Positions 29,231 to 37,361 of a DNA stretch of 53,719 bases are shown in pieces. The stretch lies in the IMG/VR virus record IMGVR_UViG_3300025704_000035, positions 1 to 53,719 of that record, one strand, 5' to 3'. How positions within the stretch are numbered: the stretch's first letter is position 1; the number at the start of each line of letters is the position of its first letter. This stretch comes from a virus. Below the pieces are notes generated by a model. It had not been told where the DNA came from and made no database searches. It saw only the letters and a program-made list of their open reading frames with translations. Position numbers and translations under genes: made by a program.

Positions 29231-30148
29231 TTAGCGGCGAATCGATCCAGTGTTCATAGCTTGTAAGATTTCGTCTTTATGCTTTTCGAATAATTCGTTT
29301 GGCATTCTGACAATATCGTCCACTGTCCACTGCTTCTTTTCACCTTTTAAGTTGGACTTTCGAGCTTTAGGCATCTTGGGTTCTGCAACCTTTTTAGCCT
29401 TCTCTAGAGTCCGCTCTTGCGGCGTTGGAGCCTTCATGCCCATGTCACTTTTAAACTGGTACAAAACAGTATTAACGTCATTGGATGATCCTGCTTGAAT
29501 CCATTGTTTCGTCTGTGCATCCGATTCCTCTAGCCAGTTCATCCAGTCTGCTGTCTCTATAAGTTGATCAACGTCAGGGTGCTCTGCTCTGATTCTATCG
29601 AAATGCGCTTCCGCTACTTTAGCTTCTTGCTCATCCCGCTTAGCCTGTTCTGCCTTGCTTAATTGCTCTTTGGTACTTGAAACCTCTTGTCTCGTTCTCT
29701 CGAGTTCATCAAGTAATGGACCTGCCAGATCGGGATAGTCCTCTCTGATTTGGTTCAACTTACTCGTGTCTCTTTCAGATTCCGAAACTTGACTCTTCAG
29801 CCCCGCAATTGTCTGCATCATCTGCTCGTTATTTTTTCGCAGTTCTGCCGCTTCTTGCGTTGCTCTAGTCATTCTCGCCTGAGCCCCTTTCATCGCTTTC
29901 TCAGCTTTTTCTAAAGCTGATCTCAGTCCGGATTCTTCGCCGCCTTCGTCCTGAACTGGTTCCTCTTCCGCTTGAGTTTCAACCGTATCCGTAGGATCGG
30001 GGGTATCTACTAGCACTTCTTCTTGCTCTTCCGAGGTATCCTCAACAGGTTGATCATCCTGCGGGGTCTCTTTTGGAGCCTGAGTCAATTGCTCGTACAA
30101 CTCTTTAGCTTCTGCTTCTAGTCGCTCTGGGTCATTTCTTTTAGCCAT
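29231..30148 (-). CDS. Scaffolding protein
   Basis: 305 aa, highly charged. Acidic, low-complexity N-terminus (EDTSEEQEEVLVDTPD), a long central coiled coil (about 75-190) and a basic C-terminal region (KAKKVAEPKMPKARKSNLKG) that would bind the coat protein. This composition and the place directly before the coat gene are characteristic of capsid scaffolds. Confidence 0.85.
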   Translation of the reverse strand: MAKRNDPERLEAEAKELYEQLTQAPKETPQDDQPVEDTSEEQEEVLVDTPDPTDTVETQAEEEPVQDEGGEESGLRSALEKAEKAMKGAQARMTRATQEAAELRKNNEQMMQTIAGLKSQVSESERDTSKLNQIREDYPDLAGPLLDELERTRQEVSSTKEQLSKAEQAKRDEQEAKVAEAHFDRIRAEHPDVDQLIETADWMNWLEESDAQTKQWIQAGSSNDVNTVLYQFKSDMGMKAPTPQERTLEKAKKVAEPKMPKARKSNLKGEKKQWTVDDIVRMPNELFEKHKDEILQAMNTGSIRR

Positions 30149-30186
30149 TATTTATTCCCTTCGGGTCTGCTCTGTACAGGTATCCG

Positions 30187-30462
30187 TTAGTCAATGGAGG
30201 TTGTTCGTTTCCGAGTCCTCAGTTGGTCTAATAGTGCTTTCGCACTGGTTTGAAGTTCAAGCATAAAGCGAAGCTCACTGAGTCGCCCTTGCTCAAACCT
30301 GAAATTTTTTTCGTCAGCTTGTTCCAGCTTTAGTTGTGCGTCGTTAAAACGGCATTGGAGGAGGTCTGTTACCCGCTTCCATTCCTCCCCCGCCGATAGG
30401 CGAAGGACTGCCTGCGCTTGCTCCTTGGAGCATTTGAGCTTGGATTGCTTGCTGTTGTTCAA
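30187..30462 (-). CDS. Small helical protein overlapping the portal 3' end
   Basis: About 91 aa if started at the TTG at 30462, overlapping the portal gene by 119 nt; no ATG lies in frame downstream near the portal stop, so the true start is uncertain. Helical, with the pattern LRLSAGEEWKRVTDLLQCRF and a C-terminal LSELRFMLELQTSAKALLDQL. Short proteins of this kind are common between portal and scaffold genes in marine podoviruses. Role unknown. Confidence 0.6.
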   Translation of the reverse strand: MNNSKQSKLKCSKEQAQAVLRLSAGEEWKRVTDLLQCRFNDAQLKLEQADEKNFRFEQGRLSELRFMLELQTSAKALLDQLRTRKRTTSID

Positions 30463-32335
30463 GAGCTAGTTGCTCCTCTGACTTAACAATTTCGTCAGGA
30501 TCAATATCCATACTCTTAGCTATATCGCGAAGAAGATGATTACGATCCACCAGTCCAGAATCCATGGGGTTTGAAACCAGCGACAGGAATTGCAACAAAC
30601 GCTGGCTTTGTACTTCTTTTTGAACAAGAGCTGTACTTCCTCTTGCAACAATCTTTAGGTCACCTTTAACGCTTTCATTAGAATTAAATTCCATATTCCA
30701 GTGATAAAGTGCCTTGATCATTGGCTCCATTAAGAAATCATCAACATTTTTAATGGTAGACTTAAGGGCAACGTTAGCCGCGCCCATTAACATAGACATG
30801 CCGGTGGCTGTCTTGTTAAGACTTTTTGACTGTTCGCCGTGCGTGTAGCTTGGAAGGCTAGTTGTTTCATCGGCAAAACGTCTGAATATTTCTACAATCT
30901 GATTAAGACCGTTAGCATTTGCTACTGGTTGATACCATCTAACAGCAGGCATACTGCCATCACCACCCTCGCGGAGGAATACACGCCAAGGATGAATGTC
31001 TGTAGGGTCTTCACCTGCCGCTAACAGATCAGTATTTACCTCAACCATCGGACCCGATGACAGTGCTAAATTGTCTAACCAGATTCTTGTTGCGGCATTC
31101 ATGGTGCCTTGGGAATCTCTCATCATTCTAGGTACGCCGGTACCCCAGAATTGATGCGGTGTTCTTTCGTAAGGGAAGACAAAGTACGGCATCTTGTAAC
31201 CCGATACAGGGTTTAGCATTAGCTTTATTACTTTGCCGTCACACATCCAAACACATGCACTATAATCGTCCGAAAGGTCTGAACCTTCTGGCAATTCAAT
31301 GTCATGCTCTTCAAGCTCATGTCCGTCAACAGTTCCCCAGTACTCTAAAACTTCAAACCGATTAGACTCTGAGTGATCGTTTATTCCAGCAATTCTTCTT
31401 CTTGTTCTTTCATGCTCTTCCTCAACGTGATTACCAGTCCTGTTGATCTTGAGTAGATACTTGATCATCGCGGAGTCAAATTGAGGACGGTCAGATAGCT
31501 CTCTAAACTGACGTCGTGTTAATACATGCCGGCGGAATAAGCCATCGCAATCCTCTAGCGAGGTGCAGTACGGGTCTGGGTACAGATCAAATATAGAAAC
31601 GCTTTCAACTTCTGGCGTTGCCTTCTCAATCTGAGAAAGGACGTGTGCCATTTCACCGGTTTCTGGATCCTGTACCTTTTGATATGACTGGCTTGTATCA
31701 ATCTTAACAGTTCCTGCCTTGACGGCACCCGAGCCAAAGATACAGCTTTCAAGAATAGATTCTTTGAGTTTCATTTCGGCATTGTTTTCTATTAGCTGAT
31801 CCATGATCGAAGTCGTCATTTTCTCAGCCGCTTCATTAGCCGCTTTCTGTTCTATTTCCTTAAACTCTTCTTCTAGCTCAGAAATGCGAGCCAAGACAAG
31901 ATCTTGATTCATGTTGGGATCCATCATTTGGGAAGCCATCATGATTTGTTCGGTAGCCTGTTCTCTTAGCTTGACCGCTTGTACAGGGTCTAGGTCTGCT
32001 ACGGGAGTGGGCTCACAGGCGAAAAATATATCGCCGTGCTGGAATAATAGGTCGATAATACGCGAATATGCCGCCATAACCTTGGTTCTTGTCAAGCCGA
32101 CAAAAACCTTTGAGCGAGCACCGGATTCGTTTAGACGTGCAAGTACATCGGGCTCATACAAGCCGTTGTATTGACGGAGATCTTTAAGCCACTCGTTTTC
32201 AGTTTCTTTTCGAGCGTCTTTGTATTCCTGATATATATGAGCTAGTCGTGTGCCAAGACTTTGAACCGAATGATCTTGCGTGCCATCGGATTCTTCTTCA
32301 GCTACAAATAGCTCTTCTTCATACTCTTCTATCAT
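30344..32335 (-). CDS. Portal protein
   Basis: 663 aa, the size of P22-type portals. Acidic N-terminus, then LAHIYQEYKDARKETENEWLKDLRQYNGLY, SKVFVGLTRTKVMAAYSRIIDLLF, a VSIFDLYPDPYC region, and a C-terminal Gln-rich helix ending in a Gly/Pro-rich tail. Its first base is shared with the TerL stop. Forms the dodecameric ring for DNA entry and exit. Confidence 0.92.
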   Translation of the reverse strand: MIEEYEEELFVAEEESDGTQDHSVQSLGTRLAHIYQEYKDARKETENEWLKDLRQYNGLYEPDVLARLNESGARSKVFVGLTRTKVMAAYSRIIDLLFQHGDIFFACEPTPVADLDPVQAVKLREQATEQIMMASQMMDPNMNQDLVLARISELEEEFKEIEQKAANEAAEKMTTSIMDQLIENNAEMKLKESILESCIFGSGAVKAGTVKIDTSQSYQKVQDPETGEMAHVLSQIEKATPEVESVSIFDLYPDPYCTSLEDCDGLFRRHVLTRRQFRELSDRPQFDSAMIKYLLKINRTGNHVEEEHERTRRRIAGINDHSESNRFEVLEYWGTVDGHELEEHDIELPEGSDLSDDYSACVWMCDGKVIKLMLNPVSGYKMPYFVFPYERTPHQFWGTGVPRMMRDSQGTMNAATRIWLDNLALSSGPMVEVNTDLLAAGEDPTDIHPWRVFLREGGDGSMPAVRWYQPVANANGLNQIVEIFRRFADETTSLPSYTHGEQSKSLNKTATGMSMLMGAANVALKSTIKNVDDFLMEPMIKALYHWNMEFNSNESVKGDLKIVARGSTALVQKEVQSQRLLQFLSLVSNPMDSGLVDRNHLLRDIAKSMDIDPDEIVKSEEQLALEQQQAIQAQMLQGASAGSPSPIGGGGMEAGNRPPPMPF

Positions 32336-33918
32336 TAGTACCCTGCTACGGAGTCAAGAGTTGTAAAGCGTCGTTGTATCGTTCTACGCCGAGGTTTCGG
32401 CATTGAGGCAAGTCCGTGCAGGGCAATGGCAAATGCCATCACACGATCATCATAACATCCTTGCTGAGAATTAAAAACCCCTTTTTCATCAATAACATAC
32501 GTTCTTAATTCGTTAACTAACTCGATGTCAGCGACACCGGATTCGTTCTGTCTAATGAGGCTGGCAAGGTTGTCTACAATTAGAGGTTTTGTTTTTGACG
32601 TGGTCAGGAAACCACCCCTCTTTGTCATCTTATCTGAGTAGGCGCCATCAACAGAATGCTCAACAAACATATTGGGATACCTTAACTCCATTAATCTTCT
32701 TAACGTAGTTAGACCGTGGTTGTTTCTTTCTACCACAACATGGGCATCGTTATATCGCTTACCTATCTGGGATACTACATTTCCCCAATCCCATGGATCT
32801 ATATGACCATGCCAGCAAGCTACTTGACGACCTTGGGAGTCAAGAACTTGGGCGCAAGAATAATCGCCGTAAGATAGACCCTCAGCAACATCGACCCCAA
32901 TAACATAGGTATCATCTTTTGAGGGGGAGTGCCATTCTTTGTAAGGACCATAAGATCTTTCCTCGATATTGCCTCCAAGTATGTCCCCTTGAAAGTCTGG
33001 CGTATAACAATCGTCTTCACACACCGAGAGGTGCTTGTCTTCTACGAAACATCGACCGGATGTAAGGAACGCTTCCAGTGGGGTGCTAGGATATTCTTGT
33101 TTAAATAGATCTGTGCCGCCAAGTTCATCAAGCTTGCTTCGTCTAAATGCCAGCTGGGCATCGTCCAAACCAAATCTTTTCGCTAGAGCATACTCTTCCG
33201 GCGTAGCCTCAAAATATGGGCTGGGTTTTTTTCTGTAGTCGGGCATCCAAAACCAAGGAATAAAACAAGTCACCCACTCAGATTCACCGCGCAAGCTTTT
33301 CATCACAGAGTCATAGAACCATCCGCCCGCGCCGTTGGCTGTACTCTCTAGGATTACTTCAGATTTTTTTCCGCCCACCGTCTGGAGGAGACCGGCGGTG
33401 ATATCAGATCCCTGAGGGTAAAAGGCAACTTCCGAGCCATGGACGAAGCGGTTTGTTTGTCCTCGACCAGTCTGCGTAGACCGCGCAGTCCCAACTCGGT
33501 ATCTACTATTAAGCTCGTCGAAAACGAGAGTAGAAGCACTAGAAGAAGACAGAGGCGGCTTAAAGGCAGGATGAGGTATGTTGTCATAGAAGTAACGCAC
33601 CATATTGAAAATGGCGTTCGTAGATTCTGCCAGATGGGACAGTACGAATGCATTGGCGTTTCGATTTTGCGTTACCTTCCAAAAGTTTCTGCCCTGAGAA
33701 TAAGTGGAAATACCTGTTTGTCGTGCCTTAAGCACTAAAGCACGGACGTTATCTTGTTCTTTTAATTGCTTTTCTAGCATGTTGTGCAGATGCAACTGGG
33801 CACTGTTTAAAACAAAGGGGGTGGACTCACCTTCTTTATTAACTATCTTAAGGACATTCTTTGCATAGAGGGGAAAGTTACCCTTAAATTTTGCGGCTAC
33901 TTTTTCGATATCATTCAT
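32335..33918 (-). CDS. terL: Terminase large subunit
   Basis: 527 aa. ATPase half: Walker-A-like LKARQTGIST at residues 63-72 and a Walker-B-region strand VILESTANG. Nuclease half: YVIGVDVAEGLSYGDYS (first acidic residue of the RNase H-fold site) and a late DDRVMAFAIALHGL. Powers DNA packaging and cuts the concatemer. Overlaps the HNH-like gene by 8 nt and the portal gene by one base. Confidence 0.95.
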   Translation of the reverse strand: MNDIEKVAAKFKGNFPLYAKNVLKIVNKEGESTPFVLNSAQLHLHNMLEKQLKEQDNVRALVLKARQTGISTYSQGRNFWKVTQNRNANAFVLSHLAESTNAIFNMVRYFYDNIPHPAFKPPLSSSSASTLVFDELNSRYRVGTARSTQTGRGQTNRFVHGSEVAFYPQGSDITAGLLQTVGGKKSEVILESTANGAGGWFYDSVMKSLRGESEWVTCFIPWFWMPDYRKKPSPYFEATPEEYALAKRFGLDDAQLAFRRSKLDELGGTDLFKQEYPSTPLEAFLTSGRCFVEDKHLSVCEDDCYTPDFQGDILGGNIEERSYGPYKEWHSPSKDDTYVIGVDVAEGLSYGDYSCAQVLDSQGRQVACWHGHIDPWDWGNVVSQIGKRYNDAHVVVERNNHGLTTLRRLMELRYPNMFVEHSVDGAYSDKMTKRGGFLTTSKTKPLIVDNLASLIRQNESGVADIELVNELRTYVIDEKGVFNSQQGCYDDRVMAFAIALHGLASMPKPRRRTIQRRFTTLDSVAGY

Positions 33919-34357
33919 AATGATTCACTATTGCTCGGCACCACCATGTAAGTTCATGATCAGGTAGGTCCATTCGCATCATATTGACTCGGGAACAAAT
34001 GAGGCGGACATTACCTAGCTCATAACCCTTGTCACAATTTATTCTGTCGGGAGAAGCCGACAAATCGGTTTTCTTGGTGGTCGCATACATAGGCATTCCG
34101 GTGACCGCACACATACCTTTCTGATCTCTATAGAGCTGTTTAAGCTCTTCTAAAGATATCGGTGTGCCTTCGTACTCAAATCTCTTATTACGGCTTAAAA
34201 GCTTTGTGTGACGGTTCTGAAAGAAGCCGTCAAATGTTTCAGCTCTTTGTTTATTTTCTTTTGTTCGACAGGGGTTACACTGATTCCTGTTTCCCGAAAA
34301 TACCGTTAAGTCTTTGGTAACGCCGCATGTAGTACACTGCTTACTGTTAGCCGCCAT
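33911..34357 (-). CDS. HNH-like endonuclease with N-terminal zinc ribbon
   Basis: 148 aa. N-terminal CTTCG...QCNPC (two CxxC pairs) forms a zinc ribbon. The C-terminal part, GMCAVTGMPM...SASPDRINCDKGYELGNVRLICSRVNMMRMDL, follows the pattern of phage HNH-family proteins (the SPDRI..KGY..GNV...C..VN core). The usual first catalytic His is not obvious, so activity is uncertain. HNH proteins next to terminase often assist packaging cleavage. It overlaps the upstream gene by 52 nt. Confidence 0.7.
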   Translation of the reverse strand: MAANSKQCTTCGVTKDLTVFSGNRNQCNPCRTKENKQRAETFDGFFQNRHTKLLSRNKRFEYEGTPISLEELKQLYRDQKGMCAVTGMPMYATTKKTDLSASPDRINCDKGYELGNVRLICSRVNMMRMDLPDHELTWWCRAIVNHYE

Positions 34358-34716
34358 TCTTTATCTTTTGTGAGCTCTTCAAATCTCTTAACAGCTACCC
34401 TGCTATTGCTTACAGCAATCCGGTCGCCCATTAAAGATGTCCCAAGCCCAATACACCCCATAACATCTGTTGGAAAATTTGCTACATGAATAAGGATGTA
34501 AGTTCGATCTTCAACATCCTTCACATGCCACGTCTCTCCGAAGCGAGGCGAATCTCTCCACCCCATGTCGTATGTCCCTGTAGGAATACAGGAAACGTTT
34601 GGCTTGTTGTTTAACCAAGGTCTTTCAACCGTGTAAAACTTCTCGCCGTCTACCTCAATAACCCCAAGCGTTCCCTTAGGGTGATAACAAAATCTTTTTA
34701 AAACTAAATCAATCAC
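34306..34716 (-). CDS. DUF5675-like protein
   Basis: 136 aa when started at GTG 34716, 5 nt after the stop of the 57-aa gene and 8 nt after AAGG; the longer in-frame extension to 34857 would lie fully inside that gene. Pattern: LKRFCYHPKGTLGVIEVDGEKFYTVERPW, CIPTGTYDM, WHVKDVEDRTYILIHVANFPTDVMGCIGLG. This fits the DUF5675 family, whose members sit near lysis or packaging genes and have been suspected to act on the cell wall. It is the nearest thing to an endolysin here, but that is speculative. Confidence 0.65.
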   Translation of the reverse strand: MIDLVLKRFCYHPKGTLGVIEVDGEKFYTVERPWLNNKPNVSCIPTGTYDMGWRDSPRFGETWHVKDVEDRTYILIHVANFPTDVMGCIGLGTSLMGDRIAVSNSRVAVKRFEELTKDKEWRLTVSSVLHAALPKT

Positions 34717-34720
34717 AGTA

Positions 34721-34894
34721 TTAACCTTGGGTTCTTTTGCGCTCGCGTCTTTCGGCGCGTTCATCTTTAATGGTTTTTTCTTTCTTTCCAAAAATGCGGT
34801 CAAAATTTTCTTCATACTTATCACGATCCACTGGACGTGGATTATCGCCTTTTCCATATGTAGTCTCTCTCGCGTTCTTCGTGTTAATTCCCAT
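34721..34894 (-). CDS. Small charged protein, 57 aa
   Basis: Reads MGINTKNARETTYGKGDNPR...REREKRTQG-like: rich in Lys, Arg, Asp and Glu, with no hydrophobic core. Its ATG overlaps the stop of the upstream gene as TAATG, so the two are coupled. It fills the space between the Lys-rich 38-aa gene and the DUF5675-like gene and explains why the latter must start late. Function unknown. Confidence 0.7.
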   Translation of the reverse strand: MGINTKNARETTYGKGDNPRPVDRDKYEENFDRIFGKKEKTIKDERAERRERKRTQG

Positions 34895-35010
34895 TACTTC
34901 TTAGCCTTTTTCTTTGTGGTGACCTTTTTACCAGTCTTTTTCGCCGCTGTTTTTGCCTTGGCAATACCTTTCTTTGTATAGGCGTATTTCTTACCATTAA
35001 CTGTTGGCAT
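34894..35010 (-). CDS. Lys-rich 38-aa protein
   Basis: MPTVNGKKYAYTKKGIAKAK followed by an almost pure Lys/Ala/Thr tail. About 45% Lys, so it must bind nucleic acid or acidic protein. GGAG lies about 6 nt before the ATG. Mini-proteins of this kind are common in marine phage late regions, often beside DUF6321. They may help condense DNA during packaging, which is inference. Confidence 0.7.
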   Translation of the reverse strand: MPTVNGKKYAYTKKGIAKAKTAAKKTGKKVTTKKKAKK

Positions 35011-35019
35011 ATCTATCTC

Positions 35020-35313
35020 CTACCACTTGGATTTATCCGCCCAATAGGCGGCTGACATTTTGCCTTTCTTTATATTCTTACCGTGACGCGCTTTAAAGCT
35101 CGCTCGTTTCTTTTTCATGGCTTCTGACTCACCAGCCTTAGGCTTACCAGCAGTCTTAGCACCCTGCTCCCCAAAGCGTATTGTCTTAACCTTATCGCCC
35201 TCTTTAGCCACAACCACATGTGACTTCTTTGGATGACTAGGAGTGCGCTTAGGCTTGTTATAACCACTCACGCCCGCCCTAGCTAATCTCGAATCTTTCT
35301 TCTTTTCCGCCAT
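35020..35313 (-). CDS. Basic DUF6321-like protein
   Basis: 97 aa, strongly basic. Contains RAGVSGYNKPKRTPSHPKKS, VVVAKEGDKVKTIRFGEQG, KTAGKPKAGES and FKARHGKNIKKGKMSAAYWA, which fits the DUF6321 family found widely in marine phages. Function unknown; probably nucleic-acid binding. Ends 9 nt before the Lys-rich 38-aa gene. Confidence 0.8.
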   Translation of the reverse strand: MAEKKKDSRLARAGVSGYNKPKRTPSHPKKSHVVVAKEGDKVKTIRFGEQGAKTAGKPKAGESEAMKKKRASFKARHGKNIKKGKMSAAYWADKSKW

Positions 35314-35577
35314 TTCAAAAAAACCTCTGTATATTTTTTGGGTTAGGTACTCTCACAAGGACCGCCCCCCTATTTCTTGAATGCATGTTTTTCAAAACAG
35401 GTACTCTCATATTGACCCACCCCCCAAAAATGGTGATATAGATCTACTAGTCCCCCATGGATCCACAGTATCGAACCGCCCCGATCCCAATATCCCTATC
35501 CCCCCCCCTACCTTATTATTACCTGCGATATGGCGAGGTGTTCTGGCTAACCACAACCTGATAAAGGTGTTGGTCAG
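35314..35577. repeat. Gap next to terS with two C-rich direct repeats (pac/cos candidate)
   Basis: 264 nt without a gene. Two copies of AGGTACTCTCA.A..GACC.nCCCCCC lie at 35345-35370 and 35399-35425, starting 54 bp apart, and a longer C9 run follows at 35500-35509. The location beside the small terminase gene fits a packaging initiation site. The repeats could also be late regulatory sites. Confidence 0.45.
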
Positions 35578-36030
35578 CTAGTGTAAGTCCTTGTTTTCCT
35601 TGAAGATATCCTCATCAAACTCTTCTTCAACAGCTTCTTCTAGGTCTAAATCAGCTAAAAACGCCCCATGAAAGCTTGTAACCTCCTGCTTTTCTGGCGC
35701 AAATCCGCCTACCACCTTAATCAGCAGTTCTAATGCCCTAACACGGGTTCCTGACTGATCTGCCTCCATGCTTTCACTTTCAAGCTGACTCACGTAACGA
35801 GCCAACCTATCCTCACCATCACTCATGATTTGTCTCCTTTCAGCCTCTATAGCCGCCTTTACACTAATATTATCTAACAGACGGAATGCCTGCACATTTG
35901 GGTGAGCGTAGCCTGCAAGGTGTGCTGATCTGGTTGCATTACCTGTTGCTACGTACTCTGTGACGAATCGAAGCTGTCTCATGTTCAGGGCTTTGTTATC
36001 CCTTACTGGTGCATTGCTCTCTACTGTCAT
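35578..36030 (-). CDS. terS: Terminase small subunit
   Basis: 150 aa. N-terminal LNMRQLRFVTEYVATGNATRSAHLAGY is the DNA-binding helix-turn-helix pattern of Terminase_2-type small subunits, followed by a coiled helical core (EDRLARYVSQLESESMEADQ) and an acidic tail that would contact TerL. Recognises the packaging site, probably in the repeat-bearing gap just downstream of the gene. Confidence 0.85.
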   Translation of the reverse strand: MTVESNAPVRDNKALNMRQLRFVTEYVATGNATRSAHLAGYAHPNVQAFRLLDNISVKAAIEAERRQIMSDGEDRLARYVSQLESESMEADQSGTRVRALELLIKVVGGFAPEKQEVTSFHGAFLADLDLEEAVEEEFDEDIFKENKDLH

Positions 36031-36086
36031 TGTTTACTTCTCCCTATGGGAATATGGACGTGGGGGGTTTTGGTTTTTTCCCCGCC

Positions 36087-36371
36087 CTAGAAAAAATTCT
36101 TAACTACTGCGCTCAGTCCTACTGAGAATGCTACCCAGAACATCCTCTCACTGATGCGGCTCTTACTCTCTGTCTCGATTATCGATTTCTCGATCTCACG
36201 CTGATTCGACTCTAAGGTATCAAGCCTGCGTTCGTGGCGGTCTGTTCTTTTATGGCTACTGATCATCCGCTCATCTAAGCGTTTAAGTTCTGACAATGTC
36301 TTGGTGACTTCATCTAACTTTGACTCTAGGCGATCAAATCTGGTGTCTATGTTCAAAGTATCTGCGCTCAT
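36087..36371 (-). CDS. XhlA-like coiled-coil membrane protein
   Basis: 94 aa from the ATG at 36371; the frame extends 22 codons upstream without a better start. Coiled coil FDRLESKLDEVTKTLSELKRLDERM...RHERRLDTLE, then one C-terminal hydrophobic segment (MFWVAFSVGLSAVV). This is the layout of XhlA/hemolysin-type proteins and small holin accessories. First gene of the leftward late block. A lysis role is inferred. Confidence 0.6.
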   Translation of the reverse strand: MSADTLNIDTRFDRLESKLDEVTKTLSELKRLDERMISSHKRTDRHERRLDTLESNQREIEKSIIETESKSRISERMFWVAFSVGLSAVVKNFF

Positions 36372-36399
36372 TTGTAAGTGGTTGGTTTCATTAAGAAAT

Positions 36400-36430
36400 A
36401 TGTCTGTAAGTATATCTTTTAATCTATACA
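36400..36430. promoter_or_regulatory. Operator-like sites upstream of the early operon
   Basis: TAATCTATACA at 36420-36430 matches 9 of 11 positions of the element repeated around the XRE regulator gene (TAATCTATAAG). A weaker match (ATGTCTGTAAG) starts 20 bp before it at 36400, the same spacing as at the other cluster. On the minus strand the site overlaps TATAGA, which could be a -10 for leftward transcription. Confidence 0.5.
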
Positions 36431-36466
36431 GACACAAAATAATTTCAATTAATTATAAAATATATC

Positions 36467-36496
36467 TTGACAGATTATTTTCTGCACCTGTATATT
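36467..36496 (+). promoter_or_regulatory. Strong sigma70-type early promoter
   Basis: TTGACA at 36467-36472, an 18-bp spacer and TATATT at 36491-36496, inside an AT-rich region. Transcription would start near 36503, at the first stem of the structured leader RNA, and run rightward through the early operon. Consensus -35, near-consensus -10. Confidence 0.8.
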
Positions 36497-36500
36497 AGTT

Positions 36501-36845
36501 GGCAAGTGCTCAAACGGCACTTCGGATACGAGGTCTCCGACATGACCTGCCACCTTCGGGTGAACACGAAAGCTTCGGCGAGTAGTGGTCTTCAAAGCAC
36601 AGCGGTTGGGTGCGAGTCGGGACAGAGCCCCTGCCGCTCTTCAAAGGTGCACGGTTGGAGATAGTGAAAGCCAGAATGAGTTCTGAGCGAGTAGCGAGCC
36701 TCCTGCAAGGAACGCAATCAAACGACCGACTGGGTGGGCTACCTACCTAGGAAAGCTACGGCGAGTACGACCCAGTCGAGTTGATTTGATAGAGCCGCCA
36801 CGTTGGAGGTTCTACAAAATCAATTCTTACCCTGAGGAGGGCACC
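36501..36845 (+). ncRNA. Structured early leader RNA (~340 nt, unknown class)
   Basis: No credible gene between the promoter and the ATG at 36846, but dense potential pairing. Stems: AGTGC/GCACT (36505/36517), GCAC-AGCGG with CCGCT...GTGC (36597-36605 with 36634-36638 and 36647-36650), CGACTGGGT/ACCCAGTCG (36727/36770), TTGATTT-TAGAGCC with GGTTCTA-AAATCAA (36781-36796/36808-36823). The module GAAAGC-cap-GCGAGTA occurs three times (36568, 36666, 36751); its cap is TTCG, a full hairpin (CAGAA-TGAG-TTCTG) or TACG. GAA facing AGTA resembles bulged-G (sarcin-ricin) loops. The motif TCTTCAAAG also appears twice. I do not recognise the class; candidates are an RNA that modifies host RNA polymerase (like HK022 put) or a new regulatory RNA. 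Confidence 0.7.
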
Positions 36846-37019
36846 ATGGATATTCAAGTAGAAATAAAAAGCATTTACGGTCAAGAAAAGATCTACCCAC
36901 TATGCCTAGCAGGCGAGACATTCGCTCAGATAGCAGGCACCAAAACATTAACCACTGAGACTATCGCACTGGCTAAGCGCCTAGGCTATCAATTCATTAT
37001 TAAACAACGGGGGATCTGA
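36846..37019 (+). CDS. Small conserved phage protein, 57 aa
   Basis: Starts at the ATG after CCTGAGGAGG; the longer frame runs into the leader hairpin. Pattern: IKSIYGQEKIYPLCLAGETFAQIAGTKTLT..TI..AKRLGY, which I have seen as a small conserved protein in early regions of marine phages. First gene after the leader RNA. Function unknown. Confidence 0.75.
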   Translation: MDIQVEIKSIYGQEKIYPLCLAGETFAQIAGTKTLTTETIALAKRLGYQFIIKQRGI

Positions 37020-37021
37020 TC

Positions 37022-37252
37022 ATGACTACACATAAAGAACGAGCGTTTAAGTTAGCGGATGAGATAGACGCACTGCATAGCAAACTAGAAGAGCATGTTG
37101 AAGATTTACGGCTCGAATGGGCAGACGATAAATTCGATGACGAGTACCCAATCTGGGACTCAGAAGATGCTCAATGCTACTTAGAGAAGGCGGTTGACTT
37201 AATCAAGCGCTACTACACGAACGAATCATTATTTAGGCGGCAGATCCCCTGA
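37022..37252 (+). CDS. Early protein of unknown function, 76 aa
   Basis: Acidic and helical (EIDALHSKLEEHVEDLRLEW; DAQCYLEKAVDLIKRYY). It starts 2 nt after the previous stop without a strong ribosome site, so it is probably coupled. It ends just before hammerhead 1. No domain recognised. Confidence 0.65.
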   Translation: MTTHKERAFKLADEIDALHSKLEEHVEDLRLEWADDKFDDEYPIWDSEDAQCYLEKAVDLIKRYYTNESLFRRQIP

Positions 37253-37271
37253 AAAGGGAAGCCTAAGCATA

Positions 37272-37328
37272 CTCAACTGATGAGGCTAGCGGGGGTTAGC
37301 CGAAACAGCCCTTCGGGGTTGTCTTGAG
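37272..37328 (+). ncRNA. Type I hammerhead ribozyme 1
   Basis: Stem I CTCAA/TTGAG (37272/37324), core CTGATGA 37277-37283, stem II GGCTAGC/GTTAGCC with a GGGG loop, core GAAA 37302-37305, stem III closed by a TTCG tetraloop, cleavage triplet GTC with the cut after 37323. The loop Gs can pair with ACCC at 37329-37332 just after stem I. Lies between the 76-aa gene and the ArdC-like gene. Confidence 0.93.
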
Positions 37329-37361
37329 ACCCATATAATTAATCCTGAGGAGGATAACAAC

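Noticed and set aside
34727-34981. Plus-strand hydrophobic frame opposite the Lys-rich genes
   Set aside because: Antisense of Lys-rich codons (AAA/AAG) reads as Phe/Leu and mimics membrane segments.
35345-35425. CRISPR-like array
   Set aside because: Only two imperfect repeats with no further spacers and no cas genes anywhere in the window.
36467-36664. Plus-strand frame of 65 codons in the leader
   Set aside because: It begins inside the promoter -35 region, before any plausible transcription start, and its composition reflects RNA stems.
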